A stretch of DNA of 64,000 nt from Oceanicaulis sp. MMSF_3324 (GCF_030733545.1 NZ_JASHIU010000001.1:372001-436000); one strand, 5' to 3'. Shown: positions 43,726 through 53,524, counted from the stretch's first letter. The notes: generated by a model from the letters alone, not told the origin. Numbers and translations are program-made.

Positions 43726-46023
43726 TTACGCGTTGTCGAGATCGAAGCGGTCAAGCTCCATCACCTTGACCCAGGCTGCGACGAAGTCGTTCACGAAGCG
43801 CTCTTCCGCGCCCGTGACGGCATAGTGCTCGGCCACGGCCCGCAGTTCCGGATTGGAGCCGAAGATCAGGTCCACTTCGGTGGCGGTCCAGCGGGTCTCG
43901 CCTGAGGACACGTCCGTGCCGATGTAAACGCCCTCTTCGGTTTCAGACTCGGCCCAGCGGGTCGATAGGTCGAGCAGGTTGGTGAAGAAGTCATTGCTCA
44001 GCTCGCCGGGCGTGTCGGTGAGCACGCCATGCTCGGCGCCGCCGGCATTGGCGTCCAGCGCCCGCATGCCGCCGACGAGCACGGTCATTTCCGGCACCGT
44101 CAGGGTCAGCGTGTCGGCGCGATCAACCAGCATTGCAGCCGGCTCGAGGCGCGCCCGGTCGCTGTAATAGTTGCGGAAGCCATCGGCCGCCGGGTTCAGA
44201 TACTCGAAGGATGCGACATCGGTCTGCTCTTCAAGCGCATCAACGCGTCCGGGCGTGAACGGCACCTCGACCTCATGGCCCGCGGCCGCTGCCGCGTCCT
44301 CGATGCCGACACCGCCGGCGAGCACGATCAGGTCCGCCAGCGAAACGCGGGTCTGATTGCCGCGCAGGCGGTTCATCAGGCCGTTGCCGTTGAAGTCGGA
44401 CTGAATGCCTTCGAGCACGCCGAGCACACGCTCGAGCTCTTCGGCGTCATTCACGTCCCAGCCATTCTGGGGCGCGAACCGGATGCGCGCGCCATTGGCG
44501 CCGCCGCGCATGTCGGTGTCGCGGAAGGTGGACGCGGACGCCCATGCGGTGCGCACCATTTCGGACGGGGTCAGATCCGTGTCGCGGATCATCGCTTCCA
44601 GGCGCTCAATATCCTCGGCGTCGATCTGCTCGTAATCGGCTTCAGGCAGCGGGTCCTGCCAGATAAAGGTCTCTTCGGGCACTTCCGAGCCGGCATAGCG
44701 ATCAAGCGGACCCAGATCGCGGTGAGTCAGCTGGAACCAGGCTTCGGCGAAGGCGGCGTCCATCTCGCCCGGATTCTCGAACCAGCGACGGGTGATCTCG
44801 CCATATTCCGGATCATAGCGCAGGGCCAGGTCCGTGGTCTGCATGACGGGCGGGTGGAAGGTGTCCGGATCGTGCGCGTCGGGCACAAAGCGGACTTCGT
44901 CGGCGTTCTCAGGCACCCACTGGATGGCGCCCGCCGGGCTTTCGGTCTGAACCCATTCGAAATTGTACAGGTTCTCGACATAGTTGTTGCTCCACGCGAT
45001 GGGCGTGCCGGTCCAGGCGCCTTCCAGACCCGAGGTCGTGGTGTCCGGGCCTGCGCCCGTGCCGCAGCGATTGCTCCAGCCCATGCCCTGGGCGGCAACG
45101 CCCTCGGCCGCCGGTTCGGGACCGACGCAATCGGCCGCCGGACGCGCGCCGTGCGCCTTGCCCAGCGTGTGACCGCCGACGATCAGGGCGACGGTGCCTT
45201 CAGCGTCCATACCCATGCGCGAGAAGGTGGTGCGGATTTCCTGCGCCGCGCCCATGATGTCCGGATTGCCGCCGGGGCCTTCGGGGTTCACATAGATCAG
45301 GCCGATTTCAGACGCCGCGAGCGGCTCTTCCATTTCGCCGTTCTCGTCATAGCGCTCCGAGCCGGACAGGAACTGGGTTTCTGCGCCCCAATAGACCATT
45401 TCGGGCTCCCAATGGTCCACACGGCCGCCGGCGAAGCCCAGGGTCTCAAAACCGGCCATTTCCAGGGACACATTGCCGGACAGGATGATCAGGTCGGACC
45501 AGGACAGGGCGTCGCCATATTTCTCCTTCACCGGCCAGAGCAGGCGGCGGGCCTTGTCCAGATTGCCGTTGTCGGGCCAGCTGCGCAGCGGATCAAAGCG
45601 GATCTGTCCGCCGTCCGAACCGCCGCGACCGTCACCCACGCGATAGGTGCCGGCGCTGTGCCAGGCCAGACGGATCATCAGGCCGATATAGGCGCCGTAA
45701 TCGGCCGGCCACCAGTCCTGGGACGTGGTCAGGGTCTGCGCGATATCGCTTTTCACCGCTTCAAGGTCGAGCGCCTCGAACCGGGCGCGATATTCAGCGG
45801 CGTCCTGTTCAAGCTCGGAGGAATACGCATTGCTGCGCAGTTCGCTCAGGTCCAGCGTGTTGGGCCACCAGAACTGATTGGAACGCGGCTGGCCGTCCAG
45901 GGCTTGCGCGGCGTCCGGATCGGCGCTCTGCGCGAAGCCGGGCGGCGTCACGGCGTGGGCGGAGCCAGCCAATATGGAAAGAGCGGAGACGGAGGCGAGA
46001 CAGGCGCTTGTAAAGGTTTTCAT
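43726..46023 (-). CDS. katG: catalase-peroxidase KatG, predicted exported form
   Basis: 765 residues. It removes hydrogen peroxide with a haem group. Active-site residues are Arg118, Trp121 and His122 ([11 protein letters not shown]), the crosslinking Tyr244 ([10 protein letters not shown]) and Met270 (SRMGM), and proximal His285 ([10 protein letters not shown]). The Tyr-Met spacing of 26 equals that in E. coli KatG, so the Met-Tyr-Trp adduct should form. Unlike most KatG proteins it begins with a Sec-type signal peptide ([20 protein letters not shown], cleavage after SAHA). Periplasmic KatG/KatP forms are known in some pathogens and marine bacteria. Its ribosome-binding site lies in a hairpin. 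Confidence 0.94.
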   Translation of the reverse strand: MKTFTSACLASVSALSILAGSAHAVTPPGFAQSADPDAAQALDGQPRSNQFWWPNTLDLSELRSNAYSSELEQDAAEYRARFEALDLEAVKSDIAQTLTTSQDWWPADYGAYIGLMIRLAWHSAGTYRVGDGRGGSDGGQIRFDPLRSWPDNGNLDKARRLLWPVKEKYGDALSWSDLIILSGNVSLEMAGFETLGFAGGRVDHWEPEMVYWGAETQFLSGSERYDENGEMEEPLAASEIGLIYVNPEGPGGNPDIMGAAQEIRTTFSRMGMDAEGTVALIVGGHTLGKAHGARPAADCVGPEPAAEGVAAQGMGWSNRCGTGAGPDTTTSGLEGAWTGTPIAWSNNYVENLYNFEWVQTESPAGAIQWVPENADEVRFVPDAHDPDTFHPPVMQTTDLALRYDPEYGEITRRWFENPGEMDAAFAEAWFQLTHRDLGPLDRYAGSEVPEETFIWQDPLPEADYEQIDAEDIERLEAMIRDTDLTPSEMVRTAWASASTFRDTDMRGGANGARIRFAPQNGWDVNDAEELERVLGVLEGIQSDFNGNGLMNRLRGNQTRVSLADLIVLAGGVGIEDAAAAAGHEVEVPFTPGRVDALEEQTDVASFEYLNPAADGFRNYYSDRARLEPAAMLVDRADTLTLTVPEMTVLVGGMRALDANAGGAEHGVLTDTPGELSNDFFTNLLDLSTRWAESETEEGVYIGTDVSSGETRWTATEVDLIFGSNPELRAVAEHYAVTGAEERFVNDFVAAWVKVMELDRFDLDNA

Positions 46024-46027
46024 GTGA

Positions 46028-46072
46028 TTGCTCCCAGCAACTTCTAAAGGCGCTGCGTCATCGTGGGAGCAA
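46028..46072 (-). promoter_or_regulatory. leader hairpin covering the katG ribosome-binding site
   Basis: TTGCTCCCA (46028-46036) and TGGGAGCAA (46064-46072) are perfect 9-bp complements with a 27-base loop. On the katG transcript the 3' arm TGGGAGCAA contains the GGGAG ribosome-binding site and ends 4 bases before the ATG. Confidence 0.55.
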
Positions 46073-46177
46073 ACATATCACCCCCGTCAGATCGCACTCG
46101 TCGCTAGATAGTGGGAAGCCATGATCTCAACCAATGAATTGAATCGAATGCTGCGATCGCAAAATTCTATAGTCTGA

Positions 46178-47290
46178 TCATGTGGTTGACGCAGAATGCT
46201 TTTCTTCTTCGCCCAGCCGGCGTTCCGCGGCCAAATAAGCATGCCCGCCCATCTCGATGAGCCGGGAGACCGTGCGCTGGAACTCGAACGCATACTCGCC
46301 TTCGGGGTAGAGCTGGCTGGCCTCTGCGGCGGCGCTCATGATCAGCTTGGTCCTGACCTCGTACAAGGCGTCGATGAGTGTGACGAAGCGTTTGGCCTGG
46401 TCGCGTTTGTCCGGGGTCAGCAGCGGCGCCCGGTCAATCATGACGGTGTGAAAGGTCTCCGCCACCATCAGGTAATCCGCCGGGCCCAGCGGTCGGGCGC
46501 AGAGCTCTTCAAAGGTGAAGCGCGCCACGCCGGCGGCCTGGCGCGGCACCACCAGCTCGCGCCCGTTCACGTCCAGAATACAGGTCTGAACCCTCGCGCC
46601 GCGGGTCAGGCGCTTGAAGGCGGCGTCCATCGCCGAGTCCGCCTCTGACCCCAGCGGATGGTAATAGACCGGCGCCGCCTCGAGCTGTTCGAGCCGGTAA
46701 TCGCGGCCGGAATCAAGCTCGTGAACGTCCAGCGCGTCCTTGATCAGGTCGATGAAGGGCTCGAAGAGCTGGCGGTTCAGCCCGTTCTTGTACAGATCAT
46801 CCGGATGCCGGTTGGAGGTGGCGACCATGACCACGCCCTCGGCGAACAGACCGTCAAACAGGCGGCCCAGGATCATGGCGTCGCCCACATCGGTGACCTG
46901 AAGCTCGTCAAAGCATAAGAGGCGCGTCTGCTTGGCCAGCGCCTTGGCGACGCGGGGCAGCGGGTCGGAATCCTTCTTCTCGCGCTCATGGGTGATGCGC
47001 GCCTGGATCTCCTGCAGGAACTGGTGAAAGTGCACGCGGCGCTTTTTCGACACCGGAGCGGTCTCGAAAAACAAATCCATCATCAGGGATTTGCCGGTGC
47101 CCACCCCGCCATACAGATACAGCCCCTTGGGCGCGGGTTTGGACTTGGAAAACAGGCCCGACTTGCCTTCATTCCATTCGCTGAGCGCGTCACACAACGC
47201 CTGCAGGTGTTCGGCGATCTTGGCCTGACCGGGGTCGGGTTGCAGACGGCCTTCATCCACCGCCTGTTTCAGGCTGTCCACAGGACCCAT
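46178..47290 (-). CDS. zapE: AFG1-like ATPase / cell division protein ZapE
   Basis: 370 residues from the ATG at 47290. The P loop YLYGGVGTGKSLMMD is at 58-72, RVHFHQFLQEIQ follows, Walker B LLCFDELQVTD and arginine-finger-like ATSNRHPDDLYKNGLNR. This is the AFG1/ZapE family: ZapE binds FtsZ and modulates the Z-ring in E. coli, and mitochondrial AFG1 is linked to respiratory-complex quality control. Upstream codons in frame (to 47401) have no family similarity. It lies upstream of katG with 154 bases between. Confidence 0.92.
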   Translation of the reverse strand: MGPVDSLKQAVDEGRLQPDPGQAKIAEHLQALCDALSEWNEGKSGLFSKSKPAPKGLYLYGGVGTGKSLMMDLFFETAPVSKKRRVHFHQFLQEIQARITHEREKKDSDPLPRVAKALAKQTRLLCFDELQVTDVGDAMILGRLFDGLFAEGVVMVATSNRHPDDLYKNGLNRQLFEPFIDLIKDALDVHELDSGRDYRLEQLEAAPVYYHPLGSEADSAMDAAFKRLTRGARVQTCILDVNGRELVVPRQAAGVARFTFEELCARPLGPADYLMVAETFHTVMIDRAPLLTPDKRDQAKRFVTLIDALYEVRTKLIMSAAAEASQLYPEGEYAFEFQRTVSRLIEMGGHAYLAAERRLGEEEKHSASTT

Positions 47291-47507
47291 TCTCAAAGGC
47301 TCCAGATCAGAGCCGCCACAGCCATCAGCGAGAAGCTGACAGCGGCGGCGAGCCAGACAAGGGCGGGACGTTGCAAAGTGCGCATGGGCGCCTCGATACA
47401 ATGAAGCGCCCGCTCCGCCAAGACGCGGCTGCTTATAGCTTTATGAGGTTGCAGAAGGATTGCGAGGACACGACTTTTTAGCGATACTCGCCTTAAAGGA
47501 GAAGTTC

Positions 47508-48050
47508 ATGCTCATCAGGCGGGAAATCGCGGCCCTGGAACGCGCCGGACTCAATCCGGACCTGCGCGAGGAGATCGCAGCCCAGGCTGAAGGATCGGCC
47601 TGGGTCCGGTTGTATCGCTGGTATCTCGCGCCCTGGTGGGTTCTTGCTCTGGCGACGCTTGCGGTTGTCTCAAGCACATTCATGCAGGACATCGTGCACC
47701 CGCTCTGGTTTGTCATGGCGGTCATCCTGGCGCCGATGGCGGTGATGGAGCTGGGCCTGAGAGCCGTGACCTGGTCGCCCGATCCGGCGGTCCGCTTCCG
47801 CAACCGGCTTATCACCCTGTCTATCAACGCGTCCCGCCGCTGGGGCGGGGACAAGGCGCAGCTGGATCTGGCGGAGCTGGCGGACTTTGTGGACGGTGCG
47901 GACAATGCCTCGACGGCGGTCGTCCTTTTGACGCCCTATCAGCAGAAACGACGTCTCTATCACACCACCTACATGATGGGATTGAGCCTGTTCGTGCTCA
48001 CCATCGCCTTCTTCATCGTCGGCCTGCCGCTTCTGCTGGGCCTGTTCTAG
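47508..48050 (+). CDS. hypothetical membrane protein
   Basis: 180 residues from the ATG at 47508, after AAGGAG. An N-terminal helix (MLIRREIAALERAGLNPDLREEI) precedes two membrane segments (about 38-78), a soluble stretch of 80 residues and a C-terminal membrane helix (about 153-178). No family recognised. Its last 4 bases overlap the convergent thioesterase gene. Confidence 0.6.
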   Translation: MLIRREIAALERAGLNPDLREEIAAQAEGSAWVRLYRWYLAPWWVLALATLAVVSSTFMQDIVHPLWFVMAVILAPMAVMELGLRAVTWSPDPAVRFRNRLITLSINASRRWGGDKAQLDLAELADFVDGADNASTAVVLLTPYQQKRRLYHTTYMMGLSLFVLTIAFFIVGLPLLLGLF

Positions 48051-48487
48051 ACCATCCAGCCTTCAAGCTCCGCCCGCCAGTGATCGGGCAGGGGCCTGGG
48101 ACGCCGCGTCTCGCGATCCACATAGACATGGACGAAAAAGCCTTCGGCGGCTGCGGTGTCCTCGCCCTCCTTGAAGATGGCGATCTCATAACGCACCGAG
48201 CTTGAGCCGATGCGCGCCACCCGTACGCCGGCTTCCAGTGCATCGGGGAAGGCGGTGGCGGCATGATAGCGACAGCCGGTTTCCACCACGAGGCCGATGG
48301 TCTCGCCGTGCTCGATGTCGAGCAAACCCGCATGGGCCAGCCGCCGGTTCACCGCCGTGTCGAAGAAGCCGTAATAGACGACATTGTTGACGTGGCCGTA
48401 GACATCATTGTCCGCCCAGCGGGTCTCGATGGGCTCGAACTGTTTGAAGTCCGCCCGCGTCGCCGGGGCCTGACGCTCCGAACTCAC
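48047..48487 (-). CDS. acyl-CoA thioesterase (hotdog fold, 4-hydroxybenzoyl-CoA thioesterase type)
   Basis: 146 residues. The catalytic helix start ETRWADNDVYGHVNNVVYYGFFD is the YbgC/4HBT signature with the active-site Asp in WADND and the HVNN turn. It hydrolyses acyl-CoA thioesters, substrate undefined. The start overlaps the iron alcohol dehydrogenase stop by 4 bases, so the two are coupled, which suggests action on aldehyde/alcohol-derived acyl chains (inference). Confidence 0.9.
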   Translation of the reverse strand: MSSERQAPATRADFKQFEPIETRWADNDVYGHVNNVVYYGFFDTAVNRRLAHAGLLDIEHGETIGLVVETGCRYHAATAFPDALEAGVRVARIGSSSVRYEIAIFKEGEDTAAAEGFFVHVYVDRETRRPRPLPDHWRAELEGWMV

Positions 48488-49626
48488 AGGATTTCCTCAT
48501 ACATCGCGACGATGGAGTCATAGGTCATCTCGCGCGGATTGTTTGGCAGCAGGCGATCATTGGCGGCCACGTCCTCGGCCATTTTCGGCACGTCATTGTG
48601 ACTGATGCCCAGCTGGGACAGGCGACGCTCAATGCCGACGGCCTCGGCGATCCGGTCCATCTCGTCAATCAGCCCCGAGGAGCCCGGCTTCAGGCCCAGA
48701 TGCGCGGAAATCTCCGCATACTGATCTTCGGCGGAAGGCGCGTTATAGCGCAGCACTGGCGGCAGCACGACCGCGTTCGAAAGCCCGTGCGGCACGTGGA
48801 ACATGCCGCCCAGCGGATAGGCCATGGCGTGCACCCCGGCGCAGGGTGAGTTGGAGAAGGCCTGCCCCGCCAGCATGGCGCCCAGCAGCATGTCGCCGCG
48901 CGCTTCCCGGTCAGAGCCATCCTCGCACGCGCGCAGGATCGAGCCATGCAGGAGCTTGAGCGCGGTCAGCGCCAGCGCATCCGACATGGGATTCTTGGAC
49001 CGGCGGTTCGTGAAGGCCTCGATCGCGTGGACCATGGCGTCAATGCCGGTATAGGCGGTGGGATGCTTGGGCAGGCCCAGCGTCAGATTCGGGTCCAGGA
49101 TCGCCATATCCGCATACAGAGGATCGGCCGCGATGCCGCGCTTGGAGGTCGCGCCGGTGGTGAGCACGGCCACATTGGTCACCTCGGACCCGGTGCCTGC
49201 GGTCGTGGGCAGCAGGATCAGCGGGGGACGCTTCGCGCGCACTTGCTGAACGCCGTACATGTTGGACAGGGGCTGTTCGCCGGACAAGAGGAGGGCGACC
49301 ACCTTGGCGGTGTCCATCGGGCTGCCGCCGCCAAAGCCGATCACGGCCTCCGCGCCGAATTCCTGACCTTCCGCCACAGCTTCGAACACGGTGCTTTCGG
49401 GCGGGTCGGCGACGACCTTGTCATAGACATGCACGTCAAGTCCGGCGTCGCGCAGGCCGGCCAGCGCCTCATCGGCCAGACCGGCCTTCAGCACGCCCTG
49501 ATCGGTGACAAAGAGGATGCGTTTGGCGCCCTTGAGGGCCGGGGCGGCGCTTTCGGCAAGCCGGGCGCTCGATCCCGGCTCGAACAGGGTTTTGGGGACC
49601 GTGGTGAAGGTGAAAGCGGTGGTCAT
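48484..49626 (-). CDS. iron-containing alcohol dehydrogenase
   Basis: 380 residues. The fold is that of group III alcohol dehydrogenases: VIGFGGGSPMDTAKVVALLL for NAD binding, LPTTAGTGSEVTNVAVLT, and metal ligands in AYTGIDAMVHAIEAF, CAGVHAMAYPLGGMFHVPHG. The likely role is reversible oxidation of an alcohol or semialdehyde. It is the upstream member of a two-gene unit with the thioesterase and is divergent from phhA. Confidence 0.92.
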   Translation of the reverse strand: MTTAFTFTTVPKTLFEPGSSARLAESAAPALKGAKRILFVTDQGVLKAGLADEALAGLRDAGLDVHVYDKVVADPPESTVFEAVAEGQEFGAEAVIGFGGGSPMDTAKVVALLLSGEQPLSNMYGVQQVRAKRPPLILLPTTAGTGSEVTNVAVLTTGATSKRGIAADPLYADMAILDPNLTLGLPKHPTAYTGIDAMVHAIEAFTNRRSKNPMSDALALTALKLLHGSILRACEDGSDREARGDMLLGAMLAGQAFSNSPCAGVHAMAYPLGGMFHVPHGLSNAVVLPPVLRYNAPSAEDQYAEISAHLGLKPGSSGLIDEMDRIAEAVGIERRLSQLGISHNDVPKMAEDVAANDRLLPNNPREMTYDSIVAMYEEIL

Positions 49627-49779
49627 GGCCGTCGGCTCCTCCCGTCTGCGGGCGCGCGCTGCGCGGATGCGTCGCGTGTGTTATGAGCAGGGTCTCTTTA
49701 TGCGGACCGTCTAAACGGGCACAGTATGCTTGTTCTTTTCAATCAGACCAGCCCGGCTGGCCATCCATGGGAGGCGACG

Positions 49780-50892
49780 ATGCTTGACGAAGTTTCCACA
49801 TCCATTCCGGATATGGGTCGCGCCTATTATGACCCCCTGGTCCAGGATGCCGGCAACGGCCTGACCGGGCCGGGCGGCGCGTTGCATCGTTACGCCATTC
49901 GGCCTGAAGGCTATCGGCTGGATGAAAGCGACTTCATCGCCGAGAGCTGGCAGCTCAAGCGTCAGCCCGATTACACGCCGGCTGAACATGCGCGCTGGAA
50001 GCTGCTGTTTGAAAACCAGCGCAAGATGCTGCCGGGTCGGGCCTGCAAGGACTTCATGGACGGCTTCGAGCAGCTCGAGCACCTGTTCCAGGACGGCATT
50101 CCCAGCTTTGACGACATCAACGCCATCCTCAAGCCCGCCACGGGCTGGACCGTGGTGCCGGTGCCCGAGCTGATCCCCGATAACATCTTCTTCTGGCACC
50201 TGGAGAACCGGCGCTTTCCGGCGGGCGTTTTCATCCGCGGCGGCAATCCGCAATCGAAGAAGGTGAAAGAGGCCAATCAGGGCCGCGCGCCGGAATTCGT
50301 TGAATATACCGCGGTGGAGGATGACCTCTTCTACCTGCAGGAACCGGACACCTTCCATGACATTTTCGGCCATGTGCCGATGCTTATGAATCCGTTCTTC
50401 GCCGATTACATCCAGGCCTATGGCGCCGGCGGGCGCCGGGCCATCGAGTATAATCGCCTGAAGAATTTCGGCGCCGTCTACTGGTACACGGTGGAATTCG
50501 GTCTGATCATGGAAGAGGGCGAGCTGCGGGTTTACGGCGCGGGCATCCTGTCGAGCCCGGACGAGACCCTGTTCTCGCTCTACTCAGACAGTCCGCACCG
50601 CATCAAGATGGTGCCCGAGCGGGTCATGCGCACCGACTATGTGATCAGCGATTTCCAGGAAACCTACTTCGTCGTGGATTCGATCAAGGCGCTGTATGAA
50701 AGCACCGCCGGTCGCGATTTCACCCCGATCTACAAGAAGCTGCCCGCAGGCTTCACCTACGCCACCACCGCAGCGCTCGACACCGATGTGATCGTCACCG
50801 AGGGCACGCAGGAGTACAAATTCTGTGGCGGCAAGGGCAAGCCGCGTGCGGTCGAGCACATGCAGGCCATCCGCGACGCGCACAAGCGGTAG
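49780..50892 (+). CDS. phhA: phenylalanine 4-monooxygenase
   Basis: 370 residues from the ATG at 49780, with GGGAGG 5 bases upstream. It converts phenylalanine to tyrosine with tetrahydropterin and non-haem iron. The iron ligands are His193 and His198 (FHDIFGHVPML) and Glu239 (WYTVEFGLI), with the pterin-site RFPAGVFIRGG. It is longer than most bacterial enzymes (about 260-300) owing to extra residues at both ends. It is divergent from the iron alcohol dehydrogenase and ended by a terminator. Confidence 0.95.
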   Translation: MLDEVSTSIPDMGRAYYDPLVQDAGNGLTGPGGALHRYAIRPEGYRLDESDFIAESWQLKRQPDYTPAEHARWKLLFENQRKMLPGRACKDFMDGFEQLEHLFQDGIPSFDDINAILKPATGWTVVPVPELIPDNIFFWHLENRRFPAGVFIRGGNPQSKKVKEANQGRAPEFVEYTAVEDDLFYLQEPDTFHDIFGHVPMLMNPFFADYIQAYGAGGRRAIEYNRLKNFGAVYWYTVEFGLIMEEGELRVYGAGILSSPDETLFSLYSDSPHRIKMVPERVMRTDYVISDFQETYFVVDSIKALYESTAGRDFTPIYKKLPAGFTYATTAALDTDVIVTEGTQEYKFCGGKGKPRAVEHMQAIRDAHKR

Positions 50893-50909
50893 GGCGGTCT
50901 ATGTCACCG

Positions 50910-50947
50910 TACAAAAAAGCCGGCGGATCGCTCCGCCGGCTTTTTCA
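50910..50947. terminator. bidirectional terminator between phhA and mmsA
   Basis: AAAAAAGCCGGCGGA - TCGC - TCCGCCGGCTTTTT, with A and T tracts on both sides; it serves phhA (rightward) and mmsA (leftward). Confidence 0.93.
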
Positions 50948-50965
50948 TGTTCGGGACCGAACAGC

Positions 50966-52471
50966 CTAGTCCATGGTCGGGATGATGAAGGCCTGGTCGG
51001 ACACTTCACCGGTGGGCCAGCGCTGGGTCACCGTCTTGATCTTGGTGAAGAAGCGCACGCCTTCCATGCCGTGCTGGTTGGCATCGCCAAACGAAGAGCG
51101 CTTCCAGCCGCCGAAGGTGTGGTAGGCGACCGGGACCGGGATCGGCACGTTCACGCCGACCATGCCCACATTGACCTTGGAGGCGAATTCACGCGCGGCG
51201 AGGCCGTTGCGGGTGAAGATCGCCACGCCATTGCCGTACTGGTGCTCGCTCGGGAGCTTGGCGGCCTCTTCCAGATCCTTGGCGCGCACGATCTGCAGCA
51301 CCGGACCGAAGATCTCTTCCTGATAGGTCTTCATGTCGGCGGTGACATGGTCAAACAGGGACGGGCCGATGAAATAGCCGTTCTCATGGCCTTGGAGCTT
51401 GAAGTTCCGGCCGTCGATCAAGAGCTTGGCGCCCTCGTCCACACCCATCTGGATATAGCCTTCGACCTTCTCCTTGTGCGCCTGGGAGACGACCGGGCCG
51501 TACTGGGCGTCGGGATCGGTGGAGGCGCCGGGGGTCAGCTTTTCGATCTCGGGGATCAGCTTTTCGAGCAGGCGGTCGGCGGTGTCATCACCGACCGGGA
51601 CCGCAACAGGCAGCGCCATGCAGCGCTCGCCCGCCGAGCCATAGGCCGAACCGACGAGGTCCTGAACGACCTGATCGAGATCGGCGTCGGGCAGGATGAT
51701 GCCGTGGTTCTTGGCGCCGCCCATGGCCTGCACGCGCTTGGCGTTCGCCGTGCCGCGCGAGTAGACGTACTGGGCGATATCGGACGAGCCCACAAAGCTC
51801 ACCGCCTTGATATCGGGGTGATCAAGAATGGCGTCCACCGCTTCCTTGTCGCCATGGACGACGTTCAGAATGCCGTCGGGCAGGCCCGCTTCCTTCATCA
51901 GTTCGGCCAGGCGCACCGGCACGGACGGGTCCTTCTCGGAGGGCTTGAGGATGAAGGCGTTGCCGCAGGCGATCGCCACGCCGAACATCCACATCGGGAT
52001 CATGGCGGGGAAGTTGAACGGGGTGATGCCCGCCACCACGCCCAGGGCCTGACGCATGGAATAGACGTCGATGCCCGGGCCGGCGCCTTCGGTGTATTCG
52101 CCCTTCATCAGGTGCGGCACGCCGCAGGCGAACTCGATCACTTCCAGGCCGCGCTGCACATCGCCCTTGGCGTCGGCGACGACCTTGCCGTGTTCGGACG
52201 CCAGCAGCACCGCCAGCTCGTCCATGTTCTCTTCAAGCAATTGCTTGAACTTGAACATGACGCGGGCGCGGCGCTGCGGATTGACCGCGGCCCAGGCCGG
52301 TTGCGCCGCCTTGGCGATCTGAACCGCCTCGTCCATTTCCTTCACGCTCGCCAGAGCGACCTTGGCCTGAATCTCGCCGGAGTTGGGATCGTAGACATCG
52401 CCAAAGCGGCCAGAGCCGCCCGGGACGGCTTGGCCGTTGATGAAATGGTGGATATCGCGGTGCGCGGACAT
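50966..52471 (-). CDS. mmsA: methylmalonate-semialdehyde dehydrogenase (CoA-acylating)
   Basis: 501 residues. An aldehyde dehydrogenase that oxidises (methyl)malonate semialdehyde to propionyl- or acetyl-CoA in valine and beta-alanine or inositol breakdown. The catalytic Cys284 sits in GSAGERCMALPVAV, a characteristic MmsA context, with the Rossmann loop FVGSSDIAQYVYSRG and ITPFNFPAMIPMW. No other mms or iol genes lie near. It is convergent with phhA. Confidence 0.94.
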   Translation of the reverse strand: MSAHRDIHHFINGQAVPGGSGRFGDVYDPNSGEIQAKVALASVKEMDEAVQIAKAAQPAWAAVNPQRRARVMFKFKQLLEENMDELAVLLASEHGKVVADAKGDVQRGLEVIEFACGVPHLMKGEYTEGAGPGIDVYSMRQALGVVAGITPFNFPAMIPMWMFGVAIACGNAFILKPSEKDPSVPVRLAELMKEAGLPDGILNVVHGDKEAVDAILDHPDIKAVSFVGSSDIAQYVYSRGTANAKRVQAMGGAKNHGIILPDADLDQVVQDLVGSAYGSAGERCMALPVAVPVGDDTADRLLEKLIPEIEKLTPGASTDPDAQYGPVVSQAHKEKVEGYIQMGVDEGAKLLIDGRNFKLQGHENGYFIGPSLFDHVTADMKTYQEEIFGPVLQIVRAKDLEEAAKLPSEHQYGNGVAIFTRNGLAAREFASKVNVGMVGVNVPIPVPVAYHTFGGWKRSSFGDANQHGMEGVRFFTKIKTVTQRWPTGEVSDQAFIIPTMD

Positions 52472-52582
52472 GGGGCTTCCTCCATCAGGCCGGTCTGTGA
52501 TGGGCGCCGGCTCGTGTGACTGGAGCAGGGTTTAACGCCCGGCGAGGCGGGTTGTCGAGCGCTGAGCCGCGTTTGTCAGCGC

Positions 52583-52930
52583 CTAGCGGCGGGAGAGCGT
52601 GGCGGGCAGCCCCTCGCCGATCTCGCCTTGCCAGCCGTCATCGGTCAGAACACCGGTAAACAGCGCGGCGCCGCTGGGGTCGAACAGGCTCAGAGTCCGG
52701 TCCGCATCACGATAGCTCCAGAAGCTCGTCGTTGAGGCGTTCGCCGGGCATTGCGGCATGGCTGTGGCGAAGCCGGAGGCGTCGCGTTGGTCGAGATTGG
52801 TTTCGGGCAGTGGCGCGGCCGTGGCGTCGAGCAGGAGCTCGCAGCTCTGACTGGGTGTTGAAAGCGTGTAGACGCCGCCCTCGGGCGGGGCGATGGCGCT
52901 GAGAGCCAGCGCGAGAACAGGCGTGATCAT
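52583..52930 (-). CDS. Inh/AprI-type protease inhibitor-like exported protein, second copy
   Basis: 115 residues from the ATG at 52930. A short signal peptide (MITPVLALALSAIA) precedes a small two-cysteine beta domain. SQSCELLLDATAAPLPE and PQCPANASTT with FWSYRDADRTLSLFDPSG, then DDGWQGEIGEGLPATLSR, resemble the Inh/omp19 inhibitor fold that blocks serralysin-type proteases. The gene starts inside the stop of the gene upstream (4-base overlap). The family call is by eye. Confidence 0.5.
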   Translation of the reverse strand: MITPVLALALSAIAPPEGGVYTLSTPSQSCELLLDATAAPLPETNLDQRDASGFATAMPQCPANASTTSFWSYRDADRTLSLFDPSGAALFTGVLTDDGWQGEIGEGLPATLSRR

Positions 52931-53403
52931 GGTCCGGTTTCCCTTCCAGGTTGCACCCATCCCCCATGGGTTCCCTCTTCCGCCCAGTATAAACGGACCC
53001 GGCGGCCCTCGCCATCCGCGCCTGCAATCGCGGTGGGCTGGATCGCGAAGGCGCGCCACAGAGCTCGCCCCGCGCCATCGCGGATAACAAACAGGCTGGT
53101 GCGGTCATCCGGCCGGCGCCAGTCATGCGCGGCGCCCCAGGGGGCGGTGCAGTCACGGGGGATGACAGGGCCTGTATTCAGGCGCGAGGCGTCGGCTTCC
53201 AGTCGAAGCGTGCAACCGCTATCCCCGATCCTCCACTCGCCAAGGAGCCAGTCCGGCGCCAATCCGGCATCCGAGAGCGGCAGGCGCGGCATGACCCGGT
53301 TGTCGGGTGGGGCGGTTGCAAAAGTCTGACTCGATGACGGGGGCGTCGACAGGCAGCCGCCAAGCAGGCTGATGAAAGTGATAAAAATACAACGCGCGAT
53401 CAT
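52927..53403 (-). CDS. Inh/AprI-type protease inhibitor-like lipoprotein, first copy
   Basis: 158 residues from the ATG at 53403. Signal peptide with lipobox LLGGC (Cys17). The domain LLGEWRIGDSGCTLRLEAD, RDCTAPWGAAHDWRRPDDR and TSLFVIRDGAGRALWR has the G-x-W...C...C...W...L..G pattern of Inh inhibitors. It is coupled to the second copy by a 4-base overlap. The pair is transcribed divergently, 121 bases from a trypsin-like autotransporter, so self-protection in the periplasm is possible (inference). Confidence 0.5.
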   Translation of the reverse strand: MIARCIFITFISLLGGCLSTPPSSSQTFATAPPDNRVMPRLPLSDAGLAPDWLLGEWRIGDSGCTLRLEADASRLNTGPVIPRDCTAPWGAAHDWRRPDDRTSLFVIRDGAGRALWRAFAIQPTAIAGADGEGRRVRLYWAEEGTHGGWVQPGRETGP

Positions 53404-53524
53404 GGAATACGCCTCTCGCGTGTGCGGCCGTGAGAACAAGTCTTTCCTGACCCGATGGTAACGTTAGCTTGTCACCCACAGATGGGCGATCAAATCGTCG
53501 TGACCATACAATCGGGGAAACAAC

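Noticed and set aside
44029-46047. 672-codon frame antisense to katG
   Set aside because: Low-information His/Gly/Ala translation; the minus strand carries a full KatG.
46080-46177. OxyR site upstream of katG
   Set aside because: ATAG and CTAT fragments occur but not with the spacing of the OxyR tetra-site.
50825-52519. 564-codon frame antisense to mmsA
   Set aside because: It spans the phhA/mmsA terminator and has no recognisable domain; it is a shadow of mmsA.
53457-53466. TAACGTTA palindrome upstream of the autotransporter as an operator
   Set aside because: Eight bases of symmetry are too short to separate from chance without conservation data.
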